Notes: generated from the letters alone by a model not told the origin. DNA of 64,000 nt from an uncultured Clostridia bacterium (GCA_934675735.1 CAKURR010000004.1:62001-126000), one strand, 5' to 3'. Positions 46,309 through 55,803 are shown, counted from the stretch's first letter. Made by a program: numbers and translations.

Positions 46309-47766
46309 TTACGCGTTCTTGCCTTTGCTTTCGTAGCCGGACGGCGTCGGCCAGTGATAACCGCGCTGGTTATACAGGCCGTAATCCGCCTTTTCGTGGT
46401 ATTCGGGGGCAGGGAAGCCGACCAGGCGGCCGTCTCGAATCCAGTCCAAATCGACGCCGTGCATCTGCGAAATCATCAGCGTTTCCATCTCGGCGAGCAA
46501 ATCGGCGTAGGCCGCGTCGCCCGAACAGTCGTGCGATTCTGTCGGGTCTTTTTTCAAATCGAACAGCTGCTTGACGTTGCCGCAGGGGTAGTAAATCAGC
46601 TTGTAATCCCGCATGCGAATCATGCGCGTGGCCTTTACGCTCTCGCCGACCTCGCCGAATACGAAGTCGCGCGCGGGCAGCACATTGTCAAACAGCGCAC
46701 GCCCCTCGACGGTTGGGGGGATGGGCAGACCGCACAGGTGCAGCAGTGTCGGCATGACGTCGGCCATTTCGGCCAAATCGTGCCGAACCGTTCCGGCCAT
46801 CGATTCGACGGGCTTGCCCGTCACGATCAGCGGGATTTTGGTCGATTCCTCGTAGAAACAGCGCTTGGCCACCATGCCGTGGTCAAAGAGCATGTCGCCG
46901 TGGTCGCTCAAAAAGACGATGATTGTGTCATCCAGCAGGTTGCATTCGCGCAGCGTGCCGATCAGCAGGCGGATGGCGTAATCGATGTGCGTGCACTGGG
47001 CGTAGAAGGCACGGCGCGCGCGGCGGATTTCCTTGTCGGAATAAATCGTCTCCTGCTCGCGCATGGCCTTGAAGATGTATGGGTCGCCAAGCCAATCCTG
47101 GCCGGTCGGCGCGGCGATTTCGTCATCGCTGTACATGTCCCAAAACTCCTTGAGCGGGACGAGCGGCGGATGCGGGAACTGGTAAGAGCAGTAGAGGAAG
47201 GCGGGGCGCGTCGGATCGAGCCGCTTGATGGTTTTCATCATCTGCATCGTCACCCAGTTGGTCGGGTGGGCGCGCTCGTCGAGGTGCCACGTGCGGGTGA
47301 GGTAGTTGTTGTTGCCCATGCCGTGCATAAATTCCTGCCCGAGGTAGCCGTTTTCGCCGAGCCACGTCTGGTAATCATCCACCACGCCGAACTCATAGCG
47401 GCCCTCTTCGGCGAGAATCACGTCGTCAAAGCCGATGCGGTCGCGCTGGGGGTAGACGTGCAGCTTGCCGACGGCGTAAGCCTGATAGCCGTTGTCGCGG
47501 AAGGTTTGGGCCAACGTCGGCACGTCGGGCATGGGCATGCGGTCGGAATAGACACGGTCGCCGTGCGTTTTCGGCAGCAGGCCGGTCATCATCGTGCGGC
47601 GGGCGGGGATGCACACCGGGCACTCGCTGTAACAGTTGTCAAAGCGAACGCCGTGGTTGGCCAGATAATCCAGCGTCGGGGTCATGATATCCCTGCGGCC
47701 GGCGCAGCCCATCAAATCCGAATACCAATGATCGCAGCAGATCATCAGCACATTTTTCTGATTCAT
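46309..47766 (-). CDS. Cytoplasmic Cys-type sulfatase (S1 family)
   Basis: This 485-residue alkaline-phosphatase-fold hydrolase carries the formylglycine motif Cys52-Ile-Pro-Ala-Arg56 (CPVCIPARRTMMTG) and metal ligands at Asp12 and in FLSDHGDMLFDHG. The Cys form fits maturation by the adjacent radical SAM enzyme. There is no signal peptide, so it should act on a substrate brought into the cell, presumably by the TRAP transporter encoded directly upstream. Choline-sulfatase-like, aryl-sulfatase or phosphonate monoester hydrolase activity are alternatives that sequence alone does not separate. It lies ten bases after dctM. Confidence 0.9.
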   Translation of the reverse strand: MNQKNVLMICCDHWYSDLMGCAGRRDIMTPTLDYLANHGVRFDNCYSECPVCIPARRTMMTGLLPKTHGDRVYSDRMPMPDVPTLAQTFRDNGYQAYAVGKLHVYPQRDRIGFDDVILAEEGRYEFGVVDDYQTWLGENGYLGQEFMHGMGNNNYLTRTWHLDERAHPTNWVTMQMMKTIKRLDPTRPAFLYCSYQFPHPPLVPLKEFWDMYSDDEIAAPTGQDWLGDPYIFKAMREQETIYSDKEIRRARRAFYAQCTHIDYAIRLLIGTLRECNLLDDTIIVFLSDHGDMLFDHGMVAKRCFYEESTKIPLIVTGKPVESMAGTVRHDLAEMADVMPTLLHLCGLPIPPTVEGRALFDNVLPARDFVFGEVGESVKATRMIRMRDYKLIYYPCGNVKQLFDLKKDPTESHDCSGDAAYADLLAEMETLMISQMHGVDLDWIRDGRLVGFPAPEYHEKADYGLYNQRGYHWPTPSGYESKGKNA

Positions 47767-47776
47767 GGCAGCCTCC

Positions 47777-49069
47777 TTACAAAAGCCCCAGCACGCCCGG
47801 CAGCCAGAGCGACAGCGCGGGGATATACGTGACCATCATCAATACGATGAACATGACGACCAGGAAGGGAAAGGTGTGTTTGGCCAGCTGCTCGATGGGT
47901 TTGCCCGTCAGGCCGCTGCCGATGAACAATACGCCGCCGACGGGCGGGGTAATCAGGCCGATGCCGCAGTTGAGAATGATCATCACGCCCAGCTGAATCG
48001 GGCTCAGACCGATGCTCAGCACCACGGGCAGGATAATCGGCGTGACCAGCACGATGATGGAGGCCATGCCCAGAATCATGCCCAGCAGCAGGAGAATCAG
48101 GTTAATCAGCAGCAGAATCAGGAACTTGCTTTCCGTCAGGCCGAGCAGCAGGTTGACCACCAGCGACGGAATTTTCAAATAGGTGATGCAGAAGCCGAAC
48201 GGGCCGGAGGCCGCAATCAAAATCAGCACGGTGGAAAGCGTTTTGAGGCTGTTTTTGAAAACGGTGAGCAAATCGCGCGGTTTCAGCTCGCGGTAGACGA
48301 GCATGGACACAATCAGCGCATACAGGCACGCAATCGCGGCGGATTCTGTCGCGGTGAACACGCCGCAGATGACGCCGACCACGACGATGAGCACCGTGCC
48401 CAAACCCCAGATGGATTTTTTCGTCGCTTCCCAGAGCGTTTTGAGGGAGAACGGTTCGCCCTTGGGGTATTTGCGCTTGACGGAGAGATAGAAGCTGTAT
48501 ATCATCAGCGCGATACCCAGCAGCGCGCCCGGCACAATGCCCGCCATGAACAGCGCGCTGACGGAAAGGCCGCCCGCCGCCATCGCGTAGATAATCATAT
48601 TGTGGCTCGGCGGGATGAGCATGCCCTGCACGGAGCTGGTCATCGTGACGGCGGCGGAAAACTCGTCGTCATAACCCTGCTTGCGCATCATCGGGATGAG
48701 AATGCCGCCCAACGAGGCAGTGTCCGCCGTGGCGGAACCGGAAATGCCGCCGAAGAAGAACGAAGCGACGATATTGACCATCGCCAGGCCGCCGCGCATC
48801 CAGCCGACCAGCGCGTTTGCCAGCATGATGAGTCGATCGCTGATGCCGCCGTGCGCCATGATGTCGCCGGCCAGAATGAAGAACGGAATGGCGAGAAAGG
48901 TGAAGCCGTCCACGCCGTCAACCAGCGTGTTGATGACCTGCGTGGGGGAAAGGCCCAGATAGAGGATGGTGACGGCGGAGGCCGCGATCATCGAATAGGA
49001 GATGTGGCCGCCCAGCAGGATGAGCGCGAAGAAAACGCCCAGCAGGATGATAATCGCCACGGTATTCAT
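47777..49069 (-). CDS. dctM: TRAP transporter large permease (DctM family)
   Basis: A 430-residue membrane protein with about twelve hydrophobic segments. DctM-family signatures include LAIPFFILAGDIMAHGGISDRL, PPSHNMIIYA and GIGLITPPVGGVLF. It moves a substrate handed over by the binding protein using a Na+ or H+ gradient. Its start overlaps the end of dctQ by four bases, and it is followed by the sulfatase gene. Confidence 0.95.
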   Translation of the reverse strand: MNTVAIIILLGVFFALILLGGHISYSMIAASAVTILYLGLSPTQVINTLVDGVDGFTFLAIPFFILAGDIMAHGGISDRLIMLANALVGWMRGGLAMVNIVASFFFGGISGSATADTASLGGILIPMMRKQGYDDEFSAAVTMTSSVQGMLIPPSHNMIIYAMAAGGLSVSALFMAGIVPGALLGIALMIYSFYLSVKRKYPKGEPFSLKTLWEATKKSIWGLGTVLIVVVGVICGVFTATESAAIACLYALIVSMLVYRELKPRDLLTVFKNSLKTLSTVLILIAASGPFGFCITYLKIPSLVVNLLLGLTESKFLILLLINLILLLLGMILGMASIIVLVTPIILPVVLSIGLSPIQLGVMIILNCGIGLITPPVGGVLFIGSGLTGKPIEQLAKHTFPFLVVMFIVLMMVTYIPALSLWLPGVLGLL

Positions 49070-49566
49070 TTGGGCTGTCCTCCCTTCAAAATGCGATAAA
49101 GCGCCATAGCCGCGCCGTAAACGCCGCCGACGATGACGGAAAGATAGGTGATGCTCAACGGCCAGCCGGTAGCGGACATGCGCGCGCGGCTGGTCATGAC
49201 CACCAGCTGCTTGCCGTAGACGATGAAGAAGATGTTGACGACAAACAGCAGCACATAGGCGAAAATCTGCATGATGCGCTGGAGGTTTTCGGGCAGAAGC
49301 CGTTCGATGACCGTCATGCGCACGTGCCAGCCGTTTTTAATCGCATAGCCGGAGGAGACGAAGCAAATCCAGACCATGCAGAGGATGGCGAGTTCCTGCG
49401 TCCATCTCGGGTTGCGGATGAAGGGGATATAGCGGCCGATAACGCCGTAGGAGACCGAAAAGACCATCACGCAGAAAATCGCGATGCACACGCCGAGCAT
49501 GACGGCGGAAAGGATGTTGGCCGCCTTATCCAGCAGGCTTGTTTGGGGTTTGGGTGATTCGCTCAT
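49066..49566 (-). CDS. dctQ: TRAP transporter small permease (DctQ family)
   Basis: This 166-residue protein has four membrane segments and the family features RYIPFIRNPRWTQELA and KNGWHVRMTVIERLLP. It forms the permease complex with DctM. AAAGGAGG is ideally placed ahead of ATG 49566. It lies between dctP and dctM in the usual P-Q-M order. Confidence 0.93.
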   Translation of the reverse strand: MSESPKPQTSLLDKAANILSAVMLGVCIAIFCVMVFSVSYGVIGRYIPFIRNPRWTQELAILCMVWICFVSSGYAIKNGWHVRMTVIERLLPENLQRIMQIFAYVLLFVVNIFFIVYGKQLVVMTSRARMSATGWPLSITYLSVIVGGVYGAAMALYRILKGGQPK

Positions 49567-49631
49567 GGGGGAACCTCCTTCAAAAGAAAGGGGGCGGTCA
49601 TCTGTCGGCCGCCCCCACGATGCTTGCGAAA

Positions 49632-50618
49632 TCAATACGCGGTGTTCTTGATGGCTTCGATGACGTCGGCATACTCATCGCCATACTTATCGTACACGCC
49701 GGAGCAGGCTTCCTGCCACTGGGCGACGTCCACGTCGATGACCTCAACGCCCGCGTCCTTGATGGTCTGGAGGTACTCGGCGTCCTTGCTGTCGGAAAGC
49801 TCCTCGAAATACGGCACGGACTCGGCGAGCGCCTCGCGCACGATAGCCTGATCGTCGGCAGAGAGCTTATTCCAGCTGAACTGGGACATGAGGATGAGGT
49901 TCGGGCTGGTCTCGTGGCCGTCGAGCACGTAATACTTGGCGACTTCCTGGAACGCGTTGTTCACGAAGCCGGAGAGCGGCTGCTCCGCGCCGTCCACAAC
50001 GCCGCTCTGGAGCGCGCTGTACAGCTCGGAGAACGCGACGCTCTGCGCGTAAGCGCCCATCGCTTCCACGGCGTCATAATAGACGGAACCTTCCTGGCAG
50101 CGGATTTGCAGGTTCTTCATATCCGCCGGGGTCTTGACTTCCTTCTTGGTGAAGAAGTAGTTGCGCGCGGATTCCTGATACGCGCCGATGCAGACGATGC
50201 CGCAGCCGGAAGTCTCGACGGAATCAAACAGCTTCTGGCCCGCTTCGGACTTCTCGAACGCGCGGGCATGCGCCACGGAGTCGAACAGATACGGCAGGGT
50301 AAAGACGCGCAGGTCGTCGCAGCCGTAATCCGCGATGACGCCGGACATCAGCATCGCGCCGTCAATCGTGCCGGTCTGCATGCCCTGAACCGTAGTGGCC
50401 TTGTCGCCCAGCGCGCCGCTGTAATACAAATCGACGGTGATGCGGCCGTCCGTCTTTTCGGAGAGGATTTCGCTGAACTTGGCGACGGCCTGACACAGCG
50501 GGTGATTCTCGCCGTTTTGCAGCGCGAACTTGAGCACGATGTTGTCGTCGGCGGAAGCGACGGCAAACAGAGACAGGCACATCGCGAGTGCCAGCGCGAG
50601 GGTGATGAGCTTTTTCAT
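49632..50618 (-). CDS. dctP: TRAP transporter solute-binding protein (DctP family)
   Basis: This 328-residue exported protein has a signal peptide (MKKLITLALALAMCLSLFAV, cleaved near ASADD). The DctP family parts are GALGDKATTVQGMQTGTIDG, then the region MKNLQIRCQEGSVYYDAVEAMGA with the conserved Arg that binds a substrate carboxylate. TRAP systems with this Arg carry organic acids such as sugar acids or other carboxylates. AAAGGAG precedes ATG 50618. A LacI regulator and its operators lie upstream. Confidence 0.95.
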   Translation of the reverse strand: MKKLITLALALAMCLSLFAVASADDNIVLKFALQNGENHPLCQAVAKFSEILSEKTDGRITVDLYYSGALGDKATTVQGMQTGTIDGAMLMSGVIADYGCDDLRVFTLPYLFDSVAHARAFEKSEAGQKLFDSVETSGCGIVCIGAYQESARNYFFTKKEVKTPADMKNLQIRCQEGSVYYDAVEAMGAYAQSVAFSELYSALQSGVVDGAEQPLSGFVNNAFQEVAKYYVLDGHETSPNLILMSQFSWNKLSADDQAIVREALAESVPYFEELSDSKDAEYLQTIKDAGVEVIDVDVAQWQEACSGVYDKYGDEYADVIEAIKNTAY

Positions 50619-50661
50619 GGTGTTTTCTCCTTTCGGGTTATCGGGTGTCGTCGAACGGTGC

Positions 50662-50775
50662 GAATACGTATTCATTTGATTCAAAAAGAAAAGCCACGGA
50701 CGATTCTGTGACGGATTCCTAAATGAATACGTATTCTTTTGATTCAATTTTAGTACAAACGAGGGCGCGTGTCAA
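50662..50775 (-). promoter_or_regulatory. dctP promoter with two LacI-type operators
   Basis: On the minus strand TTGACA (complement of 50770-50775) and TAAAAT (complement of 50747-50752) are 17 bases apart. The perfect palindrome GAATACGTATTC occurs at 50725-50736, at the expected start of transcription, and again at 50662-50673 in the leader. Each is followed by TTTGATTCAA. The centres are 63 bp apart. The adjacent lacI gene is the obvious regulator. Confidence 0.85.
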
Positions 50776-50872
50776 CAGAAAAAACAAAAAAATGCGAAAA
50801 AATTCGCATCGAAAAATCAAAAAGGCCGCTTATCCTCCGAAGAAGGGGAAAGCGGCCCGAAGCGTGAGCGGT

Positions 50873-51895
50873 TCAGTTCGCGGCGGAGCGCGTCGTTTCC
50901 CGCTCTATCAGCGTGGACGTATAGAATCGGCACTGCGGCGCAATCTTTTCGCCGTTCACCAAGCGGAAGAGCATGCTGCATCCGTCGCCAATCATCTGCT
51001 CGACGGGGGTGCGGAGCGTGGTCAGCTGCGGGTGAAACCACGAGGCCATCGGAATGTCGTCCATCCCGATAATCTGAATGCGTTCCGGAACGGGGATGCT
51101 CAGTTGGGCCAGCGCGTTGCAGACAGCCATGGCCACCATGTCATTGTAAGCGAAAATGCCCGCCGTTTTGCCGCGGAAAAGCTCTGCGTTATCCAGAATC
51201 ATCTGGCGGATGGCCGGCAGGTCAAACGGCGCGCTCAAAATGCCGTTTTCCGACAGCCGCATGCCGCGGGCGGAAAGCCCCCGCTCGTAGCCGCGAAGGC
51301 GGCGGCTGTGCTCGATGATGTTGGAATCGGTGGTGACGTACAGATATTCATCCAGATTCAGCCTGCCCAGAAACTCGCCGGCGCGCAGACCCGCCGCTTC
51401 CGTGTCGAGAATGAACTGATGAAACTGGGGATAGCGCTGGCGGGCGCTGTGCATGGAGACAAACGGAATTTCAAACCGCTCGATGAGCGAAATCTCTTTG
51501 GCCGAGAGGTTTTGACGGAAGTTGACGAAGCCATCCACCTTTTTGCTCTTGAGAATGCGCTCGAAGGACTGCGTCTCGTGCGGCACGGAGAAATCGTCGA
51601 TAATCATGATATCGTAATCGCGCTTGATGAGCTCGTGCTGAAGGCAGTCGTACAGGTTGGTGAACATCAGGTTTTTGCTCATGCAGGTGAAATTCGGCGG
51701 AAACAGCACGCCGATGGTGCCCGTTTTGCTGGTGCGCAGCGATTTGGCCTGACTGTTGAGCACAAAGCCGTATTCCTCGGCCATCTTGACGATGTAGCTG
51801 CGGGTTTCGGGCGCAATCGACCCGTTTCCGTTCAGCGCGCGGGAAACGGCGGATTGGGATACGCCGATGAGACTGGCAAATTCGCGAGATGTCAT
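50873..51895 (-). CDS. LacI-family transcriptional regulator
   Basis: This 340-residue repressor has the N-terminal LacI helix-turn-helix (FASLIGVSQSAVSRALNGNG) and a periplasmic-binding-protein-like sensor domain (TIGVLFPPNF..., GIFAYNDMVAMAV). ATG at 51895 is chosen over GTG 51910 because GGAAGG then falls at the right distance. It is encoded upstream of the TRAP-sulfatase genes on the same strand. The ligand is probably the imported compound or its desulfated product, which is inference. Confidence 0.92.
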   Translation of the reverse strand: MTSREFASLIGVSQSAVSRALNGNGSIAPETRSYIVKMAEEYGFVLNSQAKSLRTSKTGTIGVLFPPNFTCMSKNLMFTNLYDCLQHELIKRDYDIMIIDDFSVPHETQSFERILKSKKVDGFVNFRQNLSAKEISLIERFEIPFVSMHSARQRYPQFHQFILDTEAAGLRAGEFLGRLNLDEYLYVTTDSNIIEHSRRLRGYERGLSARGMRLSENGILSAPFDLPAIRQMILDNAELFRGKTAGIFAYNDMVAMAVCNALAQLSIPVPERIQIIGMDDIPMASWFHPQLTTLRTPVEQMIGDGCSMLFRLVNGEKIAPQCRFYTSTLIERETTRSAAN

Positions 51896-51938
51896 AAACA
51901 ATCCTTCCACTCTTTAACGGATGTATATTCTGCTTTTT

Positions 51939-51967
51939 ATTATACGAATAAGCCTGCCGTGCGTCAA
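51939..51967 (-). promoter_or_regulatory. lacI-type regulator promoter
   Basis: On the minus strand TTGACG (complement of 51962-51967) and TATAAT (complement of 51939-51944) are 17 bases apart. TTATTCGTATAA at the -10 end resembles half an operator. Confidence 0.75.
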
Positions 51968-52106
51968 CAATTCGGGCGGAAGAAACCGGAAAAACGTTTT
52001 TTTCCATCCGATTCAGTTGCGAAAATTTCCCGAAAAAACCGGGAAAAACCCGAAACCCCGTCGAAATTCGCCTGCCCAATCGTGACAGAACGAAACAAAA
52101 AGGGTA

Positions 52107-52135
52107 TTGAACAAGAAAAGGAGAAATGGTATAAT
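52107..52135 (+). promoter_or_regulatory. Promoter of the first flavoprotein gene
   Basis: TTGAAC (52107-52112) and TATAAT (52130-52135) are 17 bases apart, divergent from the regulator promoter. Confidence 0.8.
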
Positions 52136-52173
52136 ATTCACAATCTCTGCCAAAGAGGAAAGGAGAAAAAAGT

Positions 52174-53943
52174 ATGAAGAAAGTCTTAGGCGCGTTTTTG
52201 TCTGCGGCGCTGCTGCTCTCTGCGGCGGTCGGCGCGATGGCAGAAACCAAGACGATGGAGACCGACGTTGTGGTGGTCGGCGGCGGCGGCGCGGGCATCA
52301 GCGCGGCGATTTCCGCGGCGCAGAACGGCGCGAACGTCGTGCTGCTCGAGAAGGTGGGCTATCTGGGCGGCGCGACGCTGATGTCCGGCGGCCTGATTCC
52401 GGCGGTCGGTACGCAGCAGCAGATTGAGGCGGGCATCGACGACAACATCGAGTGGTTCGTGCGCGATATCATGCGCCCGTCCAACTACGCCGTCCGCGAG
52501 GATTTGGTGTACACTGTTGCGGAGTCCGCGAAGCCGACGATTGAGTGGCTGACGGATATGGATGTAAAGTTCACGGTCGTCACCAGCTCGCTGTATTACG
52601 GCCAGTCCAACTACCGCATGCACCTGGCGGAGGGCAGCGGCAAGGGCCTGGTGGAAAAGATGACCGCTTATCTCGACGGTCTGGATAACGTGACCGTGCT
52701 GTATAACACGCCCGGTGTCGGCCTGATTACCGATGAGAGCGGCGAAGTGCTCGGCGTGAAGGCGAAGAGCGGTGACGACGATCTGGAAGTCATGGGCAAG
52801 AACGTCGTGCTGGCGACCAGCGGCTTTGCGGCCAATAAAGAGATGGTGGCCAAGTACATGCCGGAGGTCAAGGACGCTTACCCGATGTATGCGCCCGGCG
52901 CGACCGGCGAGGGTATCGAGTGGGGCGTTGAGCTGGGCGCGGCTGTGGCGAACATGGGCGCGTATCAGGGCCATGCGTTCTATTGCGAGGGCTACGGCAC
53001 GGTCGATCAGGGTATCGCTAACCGCGGCGGCATTTTCGTCAACCAGAACGGCGTGCGTTTCTGCAACGAATACGGCGGATATTCCGAGCTGACGCCGCAT
53101 GTGCTGCATCAGCCGGGCCATTACGCGTACATGGTGTTCGATTCCACCAACGCCGCGGCGACTGCGAAGTTTGCCGCGTTTGAGGAAGCGGGCATTGTGA
53201 CCGAGGCCGACACGGCGGAAGAGCTGGCCGAGAAGCTGGGCATCGACCCGCAGAAGCTGGCGCAGACCTTTGACGAGTATCAGGCTTCGATCGAGCGCGG
53301 CGAGGACGAGTTCAACAGAACCAAGCTTCCGGCCGAGTTCAAAGCCCCGTTCTACGCGATTAAGATTACCGGCGATCTGCGCCACACGCAGGGCGGCCTT
53401 GTGACCGACGTTGCGGCGCACGTCATGAAAGAGGACGGCACGCTGATTCCGGGCCTGTACGCGGCGGGCGGCTGCACCGAGGGTTTCTCCAGCACGGGCG
53501 GCGCGGCCTACATGAGCGGCAACGGCCTGCTTCAGGCGATTATCTTCGGCAAGATTGCGGGCGAAAACGCGGCGACGGAAGTGCGCGGCGAAGCGGCGGT
53601 CAAGACCCGCGAGGTTGAGCAGGAGAGCGTCGCCCAAGAGACGGCCGAAACGACGGTCGGCGGCGCGGATGTCGCCTTTAAGGACGGCACCTACGAGGGC
53701 ACCGCGAAGGGCAACAACGGCGATGTGACCGTTTCCGTGAAGGTCGAGGGCGGCAAGGTTGCCTCTGTCGAAGTGACGGCGCAGAGCGAGACTCCCGCGA
53801 TTTATGAGACGGCGAAGGACACCGTTCTGGGCGCGATTGTCGCCGCGAACGGCACTGTCGGCGTGGATGTTGTGACCGGCGCGACCAATTCCTCCAATGC
53901 GCTGATTCATGCCTGCGAGGCTGCGCTGAATCAGGCGCTGTAA
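52174..53943 (+). CDS. Exported fumarate-reductase-like flavoprotein with C-terminal FMN-binding domain
   Basis: This 589-residue protein has a signal peptide (MKKVLGAFLSAALLLSAAVG, cleavage near AMA-E). The FAD domain begins VVVVGGGGAGISAAIS near residue 32 and ends with the GFSSTGGAAYMSGNG region. The C-terminal 80 residues are an FMN-binding domain with Asp565-VVTGA-Thr571, the kind of site where ApbE attaches FMN to Thr. It should reduce an unsaturated organic acid outside the membrane, urocanate- or fumarate-reductase style; the acceptor is unknown. AAAGGAG precedes the ATG. Confidence 0.88.
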   Translation: MKKVLGAFLSAALLLSAAVGAMAETKTMETDVVVVGGGGAGISAAISAAQNGANVVLLEKVGYLGGATLMSGGLIPAVGTQQQIEAGIDDNIEWFVRDIMRPSNYAVREDLVYTVAESAKPTIEWLTDMDVKFTVVTSSLYYGQSNYRMHLAEGSGKGLVEKMTAYLDGLDNVTVLYNTPGVGLITDESGEVLGVKAKSGDDDLEVMGKNVVLATSGFAANKEMVAKYMPEVKDAYPMYAPGATGEGIEWGVELGAAVANMGAYQGHAFYCEGYGTVDQGIANRGGIFVNQNGVRFCNEYGGYSELTPHVLHQPGHYAYMVFDSTNAAATAKFAAFEEAGIVTEADTAEELAEKLGIDPQKLAQTFDEYQASIERGEDEFNRTKLPAEFKAPFYAIKITGDLRHTQGGLVTDVAAHVMKEDGTLIPGLYAAGGCTEGFSSTGGAAYMSGNGLLQAIIFGKIAGENAATEVRGEAAVKTREVEQESVAQETAETTVGGADVAFKDGTYEGTAKGNNGDVTVSVKVEGGKVASVEVTAQSETPAIYETAKDTVLGAIVAANGTVGVDVVTGATNSSNALIHACEAALNQAL

Positions 53944-54029
53944 AGGCGGAAAGGGAAAAGGCGGGGGATGCTGTTAAGCGGCGCTTTCCCAAATGGGCCG
54001 TATCCTGAAAAAAGAATAATGAGATAAGA

Positions 54030-54074
54030 AACCTCCTGTTGCGGAACGGAAAAGAACTGCAACAGGAGGTTTTG
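54030..54074 (+). terminator. Terminator after the first flavoprotein gene
   Basis: AACCTCCTGTTGC (54030-54042) pairs with GCAACAGGAGGTT (54059-54071), followed by TTT. From here to 54274 I see no supported gene; the sequence is more AT-rich than its surroundings. Confidence 0.85.
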
Positions 54075-54274
54075 CTATCTCGGAATGAAGGCGTTGACCG
54101 GAAAAACAGTCTTATTTGGCATAGGCCCGAAATGGGACTTCGTGATTTTAAGAGATTTCGTAACAGGCTTGTATTTCGCTTTCATTGAACCCAATACAGT
54201 TCGGCCTGAGCCTTCACCCCGTTTTTGTGCAGACTATGCGGATAAAATTGGGCGCAGATGTGGAATCTTCCGTC

Positions 54275-54303
54275 TTGAAAAGATTATGAGAAGCGTGTAT
54301 AAT
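54275..54303 (+). promoter_or_regulatory. MATE gene promoter
   Basis: TTGAAA (54275-54280) and TATAAT (54298-54303) are 17 bases apart. Confidence 0.8.
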
Positions 54304-54365
54304 ACCGCTGTTTTTGAAGCAATTCGGATTCCGTTTCAACCGTCTTTCTAATGAGGGAGAGTTCA

Positions 54366-55733
54366 ATGACCAAGGATTTGACGCAGGGTTCGCCCGTTCG
54401 CTTGATTCTCGGCTTCGCGCTGCCGCTTCTGGCCGGCATGCTGTTTCAGCAGCTGTATAATCTGGTCGATACGCTGATTGTCGGCCGTTTTCTCGGCATG
54501 GAGGCGCTCGCGGGCGTGGGCGCGACCGGCTCGATTAACTTTCTGGTGCTCGGCTTCTGCATGGGCGTCTGCTCGGGCTTTGCCATTCCGGTGGCCCAGC
54601 AGTTCGGCGCGCACGAAGAGCGCCGCATGCGCGAGTTTGTCGCCAACGGCGCGTGGCTGTCCGTCGTGTTCGCGTTCGTGATGACCGTGCTGACGGTGGT
54701 GTACTGCGCGGATATTCTGCGCCTGATGAACACGCCGGAGGACTGCTTCGAGCAGGCCTACAATTATATTGTCGTGATTTTTGCGGGCATTCCGTTCACG
54801 TTCCTGTATAACCTGCTTTCCGGCTGGCTGCGTTCGCTGGGCGACAGCAAAACGCCGCTGTTCTTTCTGGTGCTTTCTTCGGTGCTTAACGTCATACTGG
54901 ATTTGGCGTTTATCCTGATTTTCAAGCTCGGCGTGTTCGGCGCGTCGCTGGCGACGGTGCTCAGTCAGGCGATTTCCGGCGCGCTCTGCCTGCTGTTCAT
55001 CGCGGTGAAAGTGCCGATTCTGCATATCGGCAGGGCGGAGTGGCGGCCGCAGTCGAAGCGCATGACCGAGCTTTGCGCCTACGGCGTGCCGATGGGGCTG
55101 CAATATTCCATCACGGCCATCGGCAGCGTCATTTTGCAGGTGGCGGTCAACTCGCTGGGCTCGCTCTCCGTTGCGGCGGTGACGGCGGCGAGCAAGGTGC
55201 TCAACTTTCTGGCCTGCCCGTTTGACGCGCTCGGCTCGACGATGGCGACTTACGGCGCGCAGAACGTCGGCGCGAGCCGCTATGACCGTCTGAACAAGGG
55301 CCTGTATGCCGCGTCGCTGATGGGCTTCGGGTATTCGGTGCTGGCGTTTGTCATCGCGTGGTTCTTCGGCCGCGCGCTGACGGGCCTGTTTGTCTCCGGC
55401 GAGAGCAGTGCGCAGCTGGTCGAGCTGGCGCAGACGTATATGATTACGAATGTCGTCGCCTATCCGCTGCTGACGCTGGTCAACGTCGTGCGCTTCATGA
55501 TTCAAGGCATGGGCTTCTCGATGTTCGCGATTCTCGCGGGCGTGATGGAGATGGTCGCGCGCAGCCTTGCGGGCATGTTCCTCGTGCCCGCGCTGGGGTA
55601 TTTCGGCGCGGCGCTGGGCAGCCCGCTGGCGTGGGTCGCGGCGGATATCTTCCTCGTTCCGGCGTATTTCCGCTGCCGCCGCGTGCTGATGAGCCAGTCG
55701 CACCACCTGAATGTGGCGGGGGAAGAAAAGTAA
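54366..55733 (+). CDS. MATE family efflux transporter
   Basis: This 455-residue membrane protein has twelve predicted helices in two similar halves. Family features include QQLYNLVDTLIVGRFLG near residue 25 and YGVPMGLQYSITAIGSVILQ near residue 237. MATE proteins export cationic drugs or metabolites in exchange for Na+ or H+. ATG at 54366 is chosen because GAGGGAGA sits between it and ATG 54351. A LysR gene follows. Confidence 0.92.
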   Translation: MTKDLTQGSPVRLILGFALPLLAGMLFQQLYNLVDTLIVGRFLGMEALAGVGATGSINFLVLGFCMGVCSGFAIPVAQQFGAHEERRMREFVANGAWLSVVFAFVMTVLTVVYCADILRLMNTPEDCFEQAYNYIVVIFAGIPFTFLYNLLSGWLRSLGDSKTPLFFLVLSSVLNVILDLAFILIFKLGVFGASLATVLSQAISGALCLLFIAVKVPILHIGRAEWRPQSKRMTELCAYGVPMGLQYSITAIGSVILQVAVNSLGSLSVAAVTAASKVLNFLACPFDALGSTMATYGAQNVGASRYDRLNKGLYAASLMGFGYSVLAFVIAWFFGRALTGLFVSGESSAQLVELAQTYMITNVVAYPLLTLVNVVRFMIQGMGFSMFAILAGVMEMVARSLAGMFLVPALGYFGAALGSPLAWVAADIFLVPAYFRCRRVLMSQSHHLNVAGEEK

Positions 55734-55748
55734 GTCAGCGCACGCCGC

Positions 55749-55778
55749 TTGACAGCGCGCGGGGGGTCGTGCTATGCT
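55749..55778 (+). promoter_or_regulatory. LysR gene promoter
   Basis: TTGACA (55749-55754) and TATGCT (55773-55778) are 18 bases apart, right after the MATE stop codon. Confidence 0.65.
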
Positions 55779-55803
55779 CCCTTTGAAGAGGAAGGGGATG
55801 GAC

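Noticed and set aside
54085..54351. An 88-codon open frame upstream of the MATE gene
   Set aside because: It has no ribosome-binding site, no recognisable domain, and overlaps the MATE promoter; the sequence looks like AT-rich intergenic DNA.
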